64,000 nt of DNA, taken from Halichondria panicea. Its lineage: Eukaryota; Porifera; Demospongiae; Suberitida; Halichondriidae. Shown here one piece after another: positions 1-9,250 of this stretch. The notes beneath the pieces are model-generated. The model had not been told where the DNA came from. It did not search any database and saw only the letters and a list, made by a program, of their open reading frames with translations. Both the position numbers and the translations under genes were made by a program. How positions within the stretch are numbered: position 1 is the stretch's first letter; every line of letters begins with the position of its first letter. The stretch spans positions 6,543,651 through 6,607,650 of the forward strand of contig NC_087388.1 in the NCBI RefSeq assembly GCF_963675165.1, written 5' to 3'.

Positions 1-236
1 CTCTATTGCGTTGTTCCAGAAGGCTTTCACACTAGTCTGAAGCCAGAAGAGGCTCTCATCTACCTCTATGACAGTTGTATGGTCAGGATGTCTTAGCTTG
101 GATGTGTACAGGCTATGGGAAGTGTATGGTGCCTCAAACTGCTACTTGTGAAGACAGTCCGGCTATAGGACCATCGTAGACGTAGATGAGAGCCTCCAAA
201 CTAGCATTCAAGCCTTCTAGACCAACGCAATAGATG
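1..236. repeat. Foldback (palindromic) repeat, imperfect
   Basis: The left end (CTCTATTGCGTTGTTCCAG...) is matched in inverted orientation by the right end (...GACCAACGCAATAGATGG). The inner parts GAGGCTCTCATCTAC and GTAGATGAGAGCCTCC also pair. The whole block can fold into an imperfect hairpin, as MITE or foldback elements do. No coding capacity is visible. The left end may be cut by the window edge. Confidence 0.6.
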
Positions 237-611
237 GCATAAGCCACAGCTTCACGGAACTCAGTCATGGAGATAAAGTATTACGGAACATATTCTTAGT
301 AAACGGACTAATTTCCTGTGTAATTTACTAAGGTTTTACGTTCGTAGTACGATTACCCATATTCTGGGTAATTTGAAGCGCATGCGCACTATCACCCCTG
401 CAATAGGTACCAGGCCGTATTTTAATGCAGCCTAGAATCGAGGCTATGGTAAGACTAATGCATAATTTTTTTATATCCATACAGTTAGGAAGATATAGCA
501 CATTACATTTAAACCATGCAGCAGCATATGCAAACTAAGCCACTGCTGTGCTTAATTTGCAGCTTATACTTGTACGTTTGGGACAAAATTTAATAGTGAA
601 ATGCAAGATAT
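237..611. other. Non-coding interval, nothing recognised
   Basis: AT-rich sequence with no convincing reading frame, splice pattern or repeat that I recognise. If the EMC3 homologue at 10.4-11.0 kb continues to the left, this is part of a long EMC3 intron. Confidence 0.4.
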
Positions 612-840
612 ATACCGTATAGCGTGACATTTTCGAGGGGCTTAATTTTTGCTGATTGCGTGGGTTAGCAACCCTACACGAAAATTAAGTCCACGAAAAT
701 TGTTAGAATAATCTGCTATAACGTGCAAAGGCGTGGCTTCCGGTAAGCAGTCATTCCACAAACATTGTGCAACGAAATGCTTAAGTTTAGAGGCCTTTCC
801 ACGAAATATAAGTGCCTCGAAAACAACTCGCTATTGTATA
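612..840. repeat. Palindromic MITE-like repeat, family F2 (copy 1)
   Basis: It begins TACCGTATAGCG, has a core with repeated CGAAAATTAAG motifs, and ends with the inverted complement of the start (CTCGAAAACAACTCGC). Related copies lie at 4325-4522, 7838-8035 and 41556-41793. The copy at 41.6 kb keeps the best terminal inverted repeats (ACCGTATAGCGCGAA and TTCGCGCTATACGGT). It is non-coding. Confidence 0.65.
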
Positions 841-1116
841 GAACCTTGATTATCCGGACACCTTGGTTCCAGAGGCAGGCCGGATAACTGTAGATAATCG
901 AATAGATAAACCACGCCTTGATCCACCCACTTTATTGATAAACAGCAGTGCTACATGGTTATCTGCACATGCGCAGAGGTTAAAGCAGGCCTGTCTCCAT
1001 AGTAACAGCTGCAATGCGCATGCGCATTTCAGGGACACGCCCATTTTCTGAATTTATTAAAAAAGAAACTTCCAAGCCGGATAATCGAGGTTCTGGATAA
1101 TCGAGGTTCTACTGTA
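836..1116. mobile_element. Non-autonomous pogo-like MITE (copy A)
   Basis: The terminal inverted repeats are of the type CAGTAGAACCTCGATTATC, here with a decayed left end. The interior is shared with copies at 6245-6549 and 38872-39183 (ATAGATAAACCACGCCTTG; CACATGCGCA/GCGCATGCGC). The termini resemble those of pogo/Tigger elements, and the intact copies are flanked by TA. No transposase is encoded, so this is a passive derivative. Confidence 0.7.
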
Positions 1117-1220
1117 TATGGTAATTGGCTGCCTCAAGTACAGGCCGCAAGAGTAAAACGCATTCGAGGCAATGCATTGTGCCTTTAATTTATTATTTTT
1201 ATTGAGCATGTGCAAAAATG

Positions 1221-1233
1221 GGGGGCGTGGCTT
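1221..1233 (+). promoter_or_regulatory. GC/CACCC-type box upstream of EF-hand gene 1
   Basis: GGGGGCGTGGCTT lies about 75 bp before the ATG. A related GTGGTGGGTGTGGCT box stands upstream of the other three EF-hand genes at a comparable distance. It could be a KLF/Sp-type site. This is inference from conservation between paralogues. Confidence 0.4.
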
Positions 1234-1303
1234 TAGTGCATATTGCAGCAGAAAGATATACTGTAGATCTAGAACTGAGCAATTGAACCAGCACACGAGA
1301 AAG

Positions 1304-1864
1304 ATGGCTTACACAGAGCAACAGAAAGCCTACCATCTTAGAAAGATGAGGACCAGAGCTGCAAGACTGGATATCAACAAAGATGGATTCATTTCACGTG
1401 AAGACTACGAAATCATGAGCAAGAGATTGTCTGAATACAGCAAACTAACTGAAGAGCAAGCTAAGAAAATCCACGATTCTTTACTAGCTGTAGCTGACAG
1501 TCAAAAGATCATTGGTGATACAAAATATTCAGTTGAAGTCTATGCTACAAAGGGCAGTCAAGGAATTCTCCAACAACCACGGGAAAGAAGTTTAGCCTTT
1601 TTGCATAATTCCCACAACGCTTTGTTTGATGGCATCGACACTAATGGTGACGGACACATTTCAGTTGAGGAGTTCAAGGTCTACTTGAAGGTGGTGGCCC
1701 TGGACATGTCAGAGGATGAAGCCAAGCATGCTTTTGAGGTCATCGATGCTAACAAGAACGGGGAAATCAGTCGAGAGGAATTTTTAGCAGCTGCTGAAAA
1801 TTTCTTCTTTGGTGTTGAAGAGACAGAGCTTGCTGCAGCATTCATGGGAAAGCTGGTGGACTAA
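1304..1864 (+). CDS. EF-hand protein, coelenterazine-binding-protein-like (paralogue 1)
   Basis: This is an intronless 186-residue gene. The start fits the shared context AGAAAG-ATG found in all four paralogues; an in-frame extension upstream is not shared and was dropped. Loops visible: EF1 at residues 23-34 (DINKDGFISRED), a degenerate second hand, EF3 near 112-123 (DTNGDGHISVEE) and EF4 near 148-159 (DANKNGEISREE). The pattern of hands I, III and IV, the AYHLRKM start and the C-terminal LGVEETELAAAF-like end match, from memory, the Renilla coelenterazine-binding (luciferin-binding) protein. That protein holds coelenterazine and releases it on Ca2+ binding; sarcoplasmic Ca-binding proteins are more distant relatives. 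Residues ~66-101 differ most from the paralogues, so this is the most divergent copy. Ligand binding is not shown by sequence; a plain calcium buffer is the alternative. Confidence 0.85.
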   Translation: MAYTEQQKAYHLRKMRTRAARLDINKDGFISREDYEIMSKRLSEYSKLTEEQAKKIHDSLLAVADSQKIIGDTKYSVEVYATKGSQGILQQPRERSLAFLHNSHNALFDGIDTNGDGHISVEEFKVYLKVVALDMSEDEAKHAFEVIDANKNGEISREEFLAAAENFFFGVEETELAAAFMGKLVD

Positions 1865-2480
1865 GTCATGCATTGATTGGACTGATTTTAAAATGGAATA
1901 CATGTAAAAAGTATAGAATCTGATGAAATGCAATAATAGAATGTTAATTATCATTTGGCTTCATCTGAGTGTGTACTGCCTATACAGTTATAGCCATACT
2001 TTTCTGTTACCTATATTTAAGACCTAACGCTATAGACTGAGCTACTATAATTATTGTTAATGTTTTCTTAGAAAATATTTCTTTATTGGAGTCAAATTAA
2101 AATGAATACATTCATGTAAAAACTAAGAAATGCAGTAACAGATTGTTAATCATTTGGCTTCATCCGAGCTAGTGTGTACTGCATTAGAGTTATAGCTGTT
2201 GTTTAAGACCAATGAAAGTTGACCTGCAATTACTCAACTAGACCGAGTTATGCATGTCCACTGATTAGCATTTCTTCTTAGAAAAGATTTCTTCCTTGGA
2301 GTTCATAATTATGTTTATATCTTATTTTAGGGAAGTTCCAGCTTGTAAATTAAACGAGGGAGCATGCAAGACTGACTATAACAGCTGCATGTATATATTC
2401 TGTCTAACATAACCTTGACAATTAGTGGACATGGAACATTGGGTTAGATACACACCGCAGATAATCAACAACTGCAACAC
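1865..2480. other. 3' flank with a decayed tandem duplication
   Basis: Two similar blocks of about 200 bp follow each other (starting near 1895 and 2098). They share CATTTGGCTTCATC and GTGTGTACTGC, and a third relative lies near 4650-4700. The rest is AT-rich and non-coding. It contains the distal promoter of paralogue 2. Confidence 0.5.
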
Positions 2481-2516
2481 GTGGTGGGTGTGGCTTCAAT
2501 CCGTATCTATATATAC
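2481..2516 (+). promoter_or_regulatory. GTGGG box and TATA-like element of EF-hand gene 2
   Basis: GTGGTGGGTGTGGCTT is followed by CTATATATAC, about 100 bp before the ATG. The box is shared with paralogues 3 and 4. The TATA-like stretch is clearest here. The role is inferred. Confidence 0.45.
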
Positions 2517-2613
2517 TTATTTGCATGCATAATTACATACACTAGCTATACATGCAGTAAAGCTGACACTGAGCGAGTTTAACCTAAAGCACACGAGAAA
2601 GCATACGAGAAAG

Positions 2614-3174
2614 ATGGCTTACACAGAGCAACAGAAAGCCTACCATCTTAGGAAGATGAGAACCAGAGCTGCAAGACTGGATATCAACAAAGATGGATTT
2701 ATTTCACGTGAAGACTACGAAATCATGAGCAAGAGATTGTCTGAATACAGCAAAGTAACTGAAGAGCAAGCTAAGAAAATCCGTGATTCTTTACTAGCTG
2801 TAGCTGACAGCATTAAGCTTACTGGTGATGCAAAGTATCCAGTTAAAGAATTTGCTGCCAACGTTAGCCTAGCTTTTCTTGGGAGTACACGAGAAAATAT
2901 GCGAACTGATTTGCATAATTCCCACAACGCTTTGTTTGATGTCATCGACACTAATGGTGACGGCCACGTTTCAGTGGAGGAGTTCAAGGTCTACTTGAAG
3001 GTGGTGGCCCCAGAGGTGACAGAGGATCAAGCCAAGCATGCTTTTAATGTTATTGATGCTGACAAGAACAAGGAAATCAGTCGAGAGGAGTTCTTGGCAG
3101 GTGCTGAAGATTTCTTCCTTGGTGTTGAAGAGACAGAGCTTGCTGCAGCATTCATGGGAAAGCTGGTGGACTAA
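2614..3174 (+). CDS. EF-hand protein, coelenterazine-binding-protein-like (paralogue 2)
   Basis: This is an intronless 186-residue gene. Its first ~47 residues are almost identical to the other copies. EF1 (23-34) and EF3 (112-123, DTNGDGHVSVEE) are canonical. EF4 reads DADKNKEISREE: lysine replaces the glycine usually found at loop position 6, which should weaken or alter Ca2+ binding at that hand. This is the only copy with the change. Residues 63-90 (KLTGDAKYPVKEFAANVS) are shared with paralogue 4 but not with 1 or 3. The end (VEETELAAAFMGKLVD) is family-typical. Likely a cytosolic Ca2+-responsive coelenterazine binder or calcium buffer. No signal peptide or membrane segment is visible. 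Confidence 0.85.
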   Translation: MAYTEQQKAYHLRKMRTRAARLDINKDGFISREDYEIMSKRLSEYSKVTEEQAKKIRDSLLAVADSIKLTGDAKYPVKEFAANVSLAFLGSTRENMRTDLHNSHNALFDVIDTNGDGHVSVEEFKVYLKVVAPEVTEDQAKHAFNVIDADKNKEISREEFLAGAEDFFLGVEETELAAAFMGKLVD

Positions 3175-3691
3175 GTCATGCAATTGGACTAAACACTGTA
3201 TTATAGTGAAGTGGACTGAACAAACTCTGTATTACCGTAGTATAGCCCATGAAGTAAAGAAGCTATAGTAGCTGTAGAGATAATTAGCAGTAGCTATGCC
3301 ATTTGTGTGCATGCATGGGATTATTACAATTTAGTAATAACATCTCTGTTAACTTCCACTATTGATGGGGTTAGTTTAGTAATGTTTGAGATTGTTGTAT
3401 GCAGTGAAGTATCAAGTCAAAGACGACATACTAGACCATGTAACTGACATGCTCTTAGAAAAGCATTAGGCATGCATACAGCTGTCATAACAACGAGAAA
3501 GGAGTGCATGTAACCAGTTCCCCAGGCACAGATATGGTTAGTGGTGCTGACAAGGTTACCATGTTATGGCAAGAAACCAATGAAGTACATATGTGTTTTC
3601 CCATGCAAGAACAGTAATAAAGTACTGAGTGGATACAAGTGTTTTCCCAAGAACCATCATTGTGGTATTCAATCATCATCTGTTATTATGC

Positions 3692-4020
3692 CTCGGTGTG
3701 CATGCGCAAGCGAGGTATACGGTAGTGTGTTTGTGTGTGTGTGTGTGTGTGTAGACTGCTACAGCTGCTCAAGGATCAATGAAGTGCAAGTAAGAGTTTC
3801 TATAGGCTTCTTAGTCATGTTTTTTTGGATTTTAATTCGTGGATTTGCTTCGTTCTCGAGTTATGCCTATTTGGAATGCCATTGCAGCCTTTTCAGAAGA
3901 GTGCGTAGCCAAACTTGTTCACTAAGTGTTGCTACTCTATATACTTAGTAGTTAGCTCTGCACTAGAACGCTATATAGCTATTGGTAGCTGCAAGAGTGA
4001 GAAGAGAGCTGCAAGGCTCT
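3692..4020 (+). repeat. Dispersed repeat R5 (copy 1)
   Basis: The block runs from GCGCAAGCGAGGTATACGG through a GT tract and TTGGATTTTAATTCGTGG to AGCCTTTTCAGAAGAG. It recurs at 7192-7545 and, more diverged, at 63208-63560. It is non-coding and of unknown class. Confidence 0.6.
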
Positions 4021-4324
4021 GCTGATGCAGCCATTAATTCTAAACTTTTGACATCGTTTTTTTAACAACAATCATGGTTGATCATTACCCACTCTTGAAG
4101 TTTCTGTTTCCCGGCGATTCTGCCTAGAGCATGCAGGTATTAATGCAAAAAAATGTATAAATAGTAGCTTTATGTTATGTAGCTTTGACACCTCCACCAA
4201 GGCACCCGCGGTGCTTTCATTAATTAAGTAAATATCTACACCAGGAAGAAACATACAAGCATAGGAATCAACATTATAGTGGGAAAGGGACACAGTTGTC
4301 TATTCACTGCGTGTATGTAAGGCA

Positions 4325-4522
4325 TACCGTATAGTGACAAGTTTTCGCGGGTTAGCAATCCTACACCAAAATTAATTCCATGAAAATTATTCATTATCTA
4401 CTATAACGTGCAAAGATTAAAGGCATGGATTCCGATAAGCAGCCAACTATGCAACGAAATGCTTTTAGAGGCCATTCCACAAAGTATAAGTGCCTCGAAA
4501 GTTTCGCGCTATATATACGGTA
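4325..4522. repeat. Palindromic MITE-like repeat, family F2 (copy 2)
   Basis: TACCGTATAGTG start and CGCTATATATACGGTA end form inverted termini. The interior matches copy 1 at 612-840. It lies inside the duplicated unit, so it was present before the duplication. Confidence 0.65.
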
Positions 4523-4961
4523 CATGTAATACATACGTGTCAACAATTTAAACTAGCATGGCATGCATTCATTCATGTGAAGGCTTGTGGACTATACGTA
4601 AGTCATGCAATTGGACTGATTTTTAATTAAAATGATTATTATAAATTAATGCAGTAACATATCAGTTGGCTTCGTCTGAGTGTGTGTACTGTCGCTATAC
4701 TTCTGTTGGCTATATTGACCAATGAAAGGGAAAGTAAAATGCTATAAACCCAGTCATGCATGTCCACTAATTATCAATCAATGCATATTTCCTTCGTTTT
4801 TCAGAGTTGCTTGTATTATATGGTGTATTTTAGGGGAGGCTGCAATTTTTAAATGAAACAGGAAACCTGCAAACTGACTAACATGCAGCTGTACTCTATT
4901 ATCTAAGAATTAGTGTACACGGAAACATTGGGGTTAGAGTAATAACCACAGAACTGGAAAT

Positions 4962-4978
4962 GTGGTGGGTGTGGCTAC
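4962..4978 (+). promoter_or_regulatory. GTGGG box of EF-hand gene 3
   Basis: GTGGTGGGTGTGGCTAC lies about 70 bp before the ATG and is identical in paralogue 4. It is shared in near-identical form with paralogue 2, whose flanking sequence is otherwise different, which suggests constraint. Confidence 0.45.
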
Positions 4979-5047
4979 ATGGGTGTGTCATACAGTATAC
5001 ACAGAAACTGTCACTGAGCAAGCTTTAACCTAAAGCACACGAGAAAG

Positions 5048-5608
5048 ATGGCTTACACAGAGCAACAGAAAGCCTACCATCTTAGGAAGATGAGGACCAG
5101 AGCTGCAAGACTGGATATCAACAAAGATGGATTCATTTCACGTGAAGACTATGAAATCATGAGCAAGAGATTGTCTGAATACAGCAAACTAACTGAAGAG
5201 CAAGCTAAGAAAATCCGTGATTCTGTTCTTGTTATAGCTGACGGCATAAAGCTCACTGGTGATACAAAGTATCCAGTTGAACAATTTGCTATGAAGATTA
5301 GTCAAGCTATTCTTGGGAATACAGGAGAAAATAATCGAACTGGTTTGCACGCTTCCCACAACGCTTTGTTTGATGTCATCGACACTAATGGTGATGGTCA
5401 CATTTCAGTGGAGGAGTTCAAGGTCTACTTGAAGGTGGTGGCCCCGGACGTGACAGAGGATCAAGATAAGCATGCTTTTGATGTTATCGATGCTGACAAG
5501 AACGGGGAAATCAGCCGAGAGGAATTCTTGGCAGCTGCTGAAGATTTCTTTATTGGTGTTGAAGAGACAGAGCTTGCTGCAGCATTCATGGGAAAGCTGG
5601 TGGACTAA
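5048..5608 (+). CDS. EF-hand protein, coelenterazine-binding-protein-like (paralogue 3)
   Basis: This is an intronless 186-residue gene with canonical EF1 (23-34), EF3 (DTNGDGHISVEE, ~112-123) and EF4 (DADKNGEISREE, ~148-159) and a degenerate second hand. Its middle segment (residues ~55-100: VLVIADGIKL, VEQFAMKISQAILG) differs from paralogues 2 and 4 and is closest to paralogue 1 around SQ(A/G)IL. It occupies duplication unit A. The substitutions between copies concentrate in the region that lacks a working EF loop, which in the Renilla protein family forms part of the ligand cavity. Whether that means different ligands is inference. Confidence 0.85.
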   Translation: MAYTEQQKAYHLRKMRTRAARLDINKDGFISREDYEIMSKRLSEYSKLTEEQAKKIRDSVLVIADGIKLTGDTKYPVEQFAMKISQAILGNTGENNRTGLHASHNALFDVIDTNGDGHISVEEFKVYLKVVAPDVTEDQDKHAFDVIDADKNGEISREEFLAAAEDFFIGVEETELAAAFMGKLVD

Positions 5609-5907
5609 GTCAAGCAATTGGACTATAAACACTGTATTATAGTGAAGTGGACTGAACAAACTAACGCTGTATTAGCGTAATATAGCCCATGAAGTAAAGA
5701 AGCTATAGTAGCTGTAGAGATAATTAGCAGTAGCTATGCCATTTGTATGCATGAAATGTGACAATTTAGTAATAACATCTCTGTTAACTTCCACTATTAA
5801 TAGGGTTAGTTCGATATAGTGAATGTGAATGTTTGAGATTGTTGTATATGCAGTGAAGTATAAAGTCAAAGACGACATACTAGACCATGTAACTGACATA
5901 GCCTCGA

Positions 5908-6022
5908 TCCCAGGCCTTACTTTTTCTTGCTGTTGTCATTGTTCGTCCATAAATGACATAGTGAGGCAGCAAAGAAAGAAATGGGCGTACAGTTAAGAAA
6001 AAGTAAGGCCTGGTTTGGGAAA
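5908..6022. repeat. Inverted repeat (hairpin-capable)
   Basis: CAGGCCTTACTTTTTCTT near the left edge is repeated in inverted orientation as AAGAAAAAGTAAGGCCTG near the right edge, about 65 bp apart. It could be a decayed small element. The flanks (5741-6244) hold no coding sequence that I recognise. Confidence 0.5.
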
Positions 6023-6244
6023 TCGCGTGATCCACAAGGATTTTATGAACGTGGGCGATATGTAAGCCCACAATCGTGACGTAAGATATTCTCCCACGCA
6101 TTCAGAGTTAATAAGACTGTACTGAGACAACCACCAAGCTGTGCTGCAAGTCAGATCAGAGAACCAGTGTGGCCAGCTCTGGTGGCAGTAGCTACCTGCT
6201 ATATGATAATGATGACTAATCTATACTATCAGTAGACTATATAA

Positions 6245-6549
6245 TACAGTAGAACCTCGATTATCCGGACACCTTGGTTCCAAAAGCAGGCCGGATAAGT
6301 GAATATGCCGGATAATCAAATAGATAAACCACGCCTTGATCCACCCACTTTATTGATAAACAGCAGTGCCACATAGTTGTATGCGCATATGCGCAGAAGA
6401 TAAGCAGGCATGTATCCATGGTAACAGCTGCAACGCGCATGCGCGTTTGAGGGACACGCCCATTTTCTGATCTGATAACAAGAAAACTGCCAAGCCGGAT
6501 AATCGAGGTTCCGGATAATGGAGGGCCGGATAATCGAGGTTCTACTGTA
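6245..6549. mobile_element. Non-autonomous pogo-like MITE (copy B)
   Basis: This is a well-preserved copy. TA precedes CAGTAGAACCTCGATTATC at the left, and the inverted complement ending in CTACTG is followed by TA at the right. The interior matches copies A and C. The right arm carries an internally repeated TIR (GATAATCGAGGTTC twice). It has no transposase. Confidence 0.8.
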
Positions 6550-6941
6550 GCATGTAGAAAGACACAAGAAAAAGTGATAGTCTGATAGAATCTGAACACA
6601 TAACTAGTAGATCATCTAGCTAAGCTTAAGCATAAGGTATAGCTAGCTATAGTGCTTGCAAACTTCCAGTTCCAAGTCCATGTCCAGCTTGCATGCTGCA
6701 GGCAAAGTTTTATTAGTCATAGATCTCTGCGTGCATCGGCAGTCCAACATCTCTAGCTCAGCATGCCCACGCTCATTTTCACCCTTCTACCACCCTTCTA
6801 CCCTCACGCGACTTCCTGATACAGGCTCTCCTTTTTCCTAACTCTACGTCTATTTCTTTCTTTATTCCTCCAATTAATACCGTATTTTATCTCATTGAAC
6901 AGTATTTTGTGATAAAGAACGAAAAAGGAGTGTAGAGGCTG
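6550..6941. other. Unique spacer between the duplicated units
   Basis: This non-coding sequence separates the pogo-like element from duplication unit B and is not present in unit A. No gene, RNA or repeat is recognised. Confidence 0.4.
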
Positions 6942-7191
6942 TAACTGACATGCTCTTAGAAAAGCATTAGGCATGCATACAGCTGTCATAACAACGAGAA
7001 AGGAGTGCATGTAACAAGTTCCCCAGGCACAGATATGGTTAGTGGTGCTGACAAGGTTACCATGTTATGGCAAGAAACCAATGAAGTACGTATGTGTTTT
7101 CCCAAGAACCGTAATGAAGTACTGAGTGGATACATGTGTTTTCCCAAGAACCATCATTGTGGTATTCAATTATCATCTGTTATTATACCTC

Positions 7192-7226
7192 GGTGCGCAT
7201 GCGCAAGCGAGCTAGGTATATACGGT

Positions 7227-7268
<42 letters not shown>

Positions 7269-7545
7269 TAGACTGCTACAGCTGCTCAAGGATCAATGAA
7301 GTGCAAGTAAGAGTTTCTATAGGCTTCTTAGTCATGTTTTCTTGGATTTTAATTCGTGGATTTGTTTCGTTCTCGAGTTATGCCTATTTGGAATGCCATG
7401 CATTGCAGCCTTTTCAGAAGAGTGCATAGCAAAACTTGTTCACCGAGTGTTGCTACTCTACTTAGTAGTTAGCTCTGCACTAGAACGCTATATAGCTATT
7501 GGTAGCTGCAAGAGTGAGAAGAGAGCTGCAAGGCTCTGCTGATGC
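7192..7545 (+). repeat. Dispersed repeat R5 (copy 2)
   Basis: Same element as 3692-4020 within the duplicated block. Its GT tract is longer than in copy 1. Confidence 0.6.
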
Positions 7546-7837
7546 AGCCATTAATTCTAAACTTTTGACATCGTTTTTTTTAACAACAATCATGGTTGAT
7601 CATTACCCACTCTTGAAGTTTCCGTTTCCCGGTTCTGCCTAGAGCATGCAGGTATTAATGCAAAAATGTATAAATAGTAGCTTTATGTTATGTAGCTTTG
7701 ACACCTCCACCAAGGCACCCGCGGTGCTTTCATTAATTAAGTAAATATCTACACCAGGAAGAAACATACAAGCATAGGAATCAACATTATAGTGGGAAAG
7801 GGACACAGTTGTCTATTCACTGCGTGTATGTAAGGCA

Positions 7838-8035
7838 TACCGTATAGTGACAAGTTTTCGCGGGTTAGCAATCCTACACCAAAATTAATTCCATGAAAAT
7901 TATTCATTATCTACTATAACGTGCAAAGATTAAAGGCATGGATTCCGATAAGCAGCCAACTATGCAACGAAATGCTTTTAGAGGCCATTCCACAAAGTAT
8001 AAGTGCCTCGAAAGTTTCGCGCTATATATACGGTA
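7838..8035. repeat. Palindromic MITE-like repeat, family F2 (copy 3)
   Basis: Duplicate of the 4325-4522 copy, carried along with unit B. Confidence 0.65.
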
Positions 8036-8474
8036 CATGTAATACATATGTGTCAACAATTTAAACTAGCATGGCATGCATTCATTCATGTGAAGGCTTG
8101 TGGACTATATGTAAGTCATGCAATTGGACTGATTTTTAATTAAAATGATTATTATAAATTAATGCAGTAACATATCAGTTGGCTTCGTCTGAGTGTGTGT
8201 ACTGTCGCTATACTTCTGTTGGCTATATTGACCAATGAAAGGGAAAGTAAAATGCTATAAACCCAGTCATGCATGTCCACTAATTATCAATCAATGCATA
8301 TTTTATTCGTTTTTCAGAGTTGCTTGTATTATATGGTGTATTTTAGGGGAGGCTGCAACTTTTAAATGAAACAGGAAACCTGCAAACTGACTAACATGCA
8401 GCTGTACTCTATTATCTAAGAATTAGTGGACACGGAAGCATTGGGGTTAGAGTAATAACCACAGAACTGGAAAT

Positions 8475-8491
8475 GTGGTGGGTGTGGCTAC
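8475..8491 (+). promoter_or_regulatory. GTGGG box of EF-hand gene 4
   Basis: GTGGTGGGTGTGGCTAC lies at the same distance from the ATG as in unit A. A TATA-like CAGTATATACAC follows. Being part of the duplication, it adds no independent evidence of constraint. Confidence 0.4.
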
Positions 8492-8562
8492 ATGGATGTG
8501 TCATACAGTATATACACAGAAACTGTCACTGAGCAAGCTTTAACCTAAAGCACACGAGAAAG

Positions 8563-9123
8563 ATGGCTTACACAGAGCAACAGAAAGCCTACCATTTTAG
8601 GAAGATGAGGACCAGAGCTGCAAGACTGGATATCAACAAAGATGGATTCATTTCACGTGAAGACTACGAAATCATGAGCAAGAGATTGTCTGAATACAGC
8701 AACTTAACTGAAGAGCAAGCTAAGAAAATCCGTGATTCTTTACTAGCTGTAGCTGACAGCATTAAGCTTACTGGTGATGCAAAGTATCCAGTTAAAGAAT
8801 TTGCTGCCAACGTTAGCCTAACTTTTCTTGGGAGTACACGAGAAAAGAATCGAACTGATTTGCATAATGTCCACAACGCTTTGTTTGATGTCATCGACAC
8901 TAATGGTGATGGTCACATTTCAGTGGAGGAGTTCAAGGTCTACTTGAAGGTGGTGGCCCCGGAGGTGACAGAGGATCAAGCCAAGCATGCTTTTGAGGTC
9001 ATCGATGCTAATAAGAATGGGGAAATCAGTCGAGAGGAATTCTTGGCAGGTGCTGAAGATTTCTTCCTTGGTGTTGAAGAGACAGAGCTTGCTGCAGCAT
9101 TTATGGGAAAGCTGGTGGACTAA
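8563..9123 (+). CDS. EF-hand protein, coelenterazine-binding-protein-like (paralogue 4)
   Basis: This is an intronless 186-residue gene with EF1 (23-34), EF3 and EF4 (DANKNGEISREE) all canonical. Its upstream 1.6 kb is a copy of that of paralogue 3, yet residues ~55-85 (LLAVADSIKLTGDAKYPVK and following) follow paralogue 2, and the EF4 entry (FEVIDANKNGE) follows paralogue 1. The gene is therefore a patchwork. Leucine 12 is changed to phenylalanine (HFRKM). The predicted role is as for the other copies: soluble Ca2+-binding protein of the coelenterazine-binding type. The ligand is not established. Confidence 0.85.
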   Translation: MAYTEQQKAYHFRKMRTRAARLDINKDGFISREDYEIMSKRLSEYSNLTEEQAKKIRDSLLAVADSIKLTGDAKYPVKEFAANVSLTFLGSTREKNRTDLHNVHNALFDVIDTNGDGHISVEEFKVYLKVVAPEVTEDQAKHAFEVIDANKNGEISREEFLAGAEDFFLGVEETELAAAFMGKLVD

Positions 9124-9250
9124 GTCAAGCAATTGGACTAAACACTGTATTATAGTGAAGTGGACTGAACAAACTAATGCTGTATTAGCGTAATATAGCC
9201 CATGAAGTAAAGAAGCTATAGTAGCTGTAGAGATTATTAGCAGTAGCTAT

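Larger units (their letters stand above)
3441..5740 (+). repeat. Segmental duplication, unit A (contains EF-hand gene 3)
   Basis: From TAACTGACATGCTCTTAG onward this block matches 6942-9250 almost base for base upstream of the gene, including a GT microsatellite, an R5 repeat and an F2 palindrome. Outside the left boundary the sequences differ completely. The offset is about 3.50-3.52 kb. The right end fades about 130 bp after the stop codon. Confidence 0.85.
6942..9250 (+). repeat. Segmental duplication, unit B (contains EF-hand gene 4)
   Basis: This is a near-identical copy of 3441-5740 in the 1.6 kb upstream of the gene, with only scattered substitutions and a longer GT tract. Identity drops within the coding sequence, where gene 4 carries stretches resembling paralogues 2 and 1. 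See the finding on gene conversion. Confidence 0.85.

Noticed and set aside
850-1051. Short open frames on both strands near 0.9-1.0 kb (also at 6.3-6.6 kb and 38.8-39.1 kb)
   Set aside because: They are translations of the pogo-like MITE interior and recur only because the element does.
3541-4020. Open frame with [21 protein letters not shown] and its copies near 7.2 kb
   Set aside because: It lies in repeat R5 across a GT tract; the related copy at 63.2 kb is not open in the same frame.
3441-9250. Duplication as a haplotype mis-assembly
   Set aside because: Considered, but the unique spacer and pogo-like element at 5741-6941 and the mosaic coding region of gene 4 favour a real duplication. 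Read depth would settle it.
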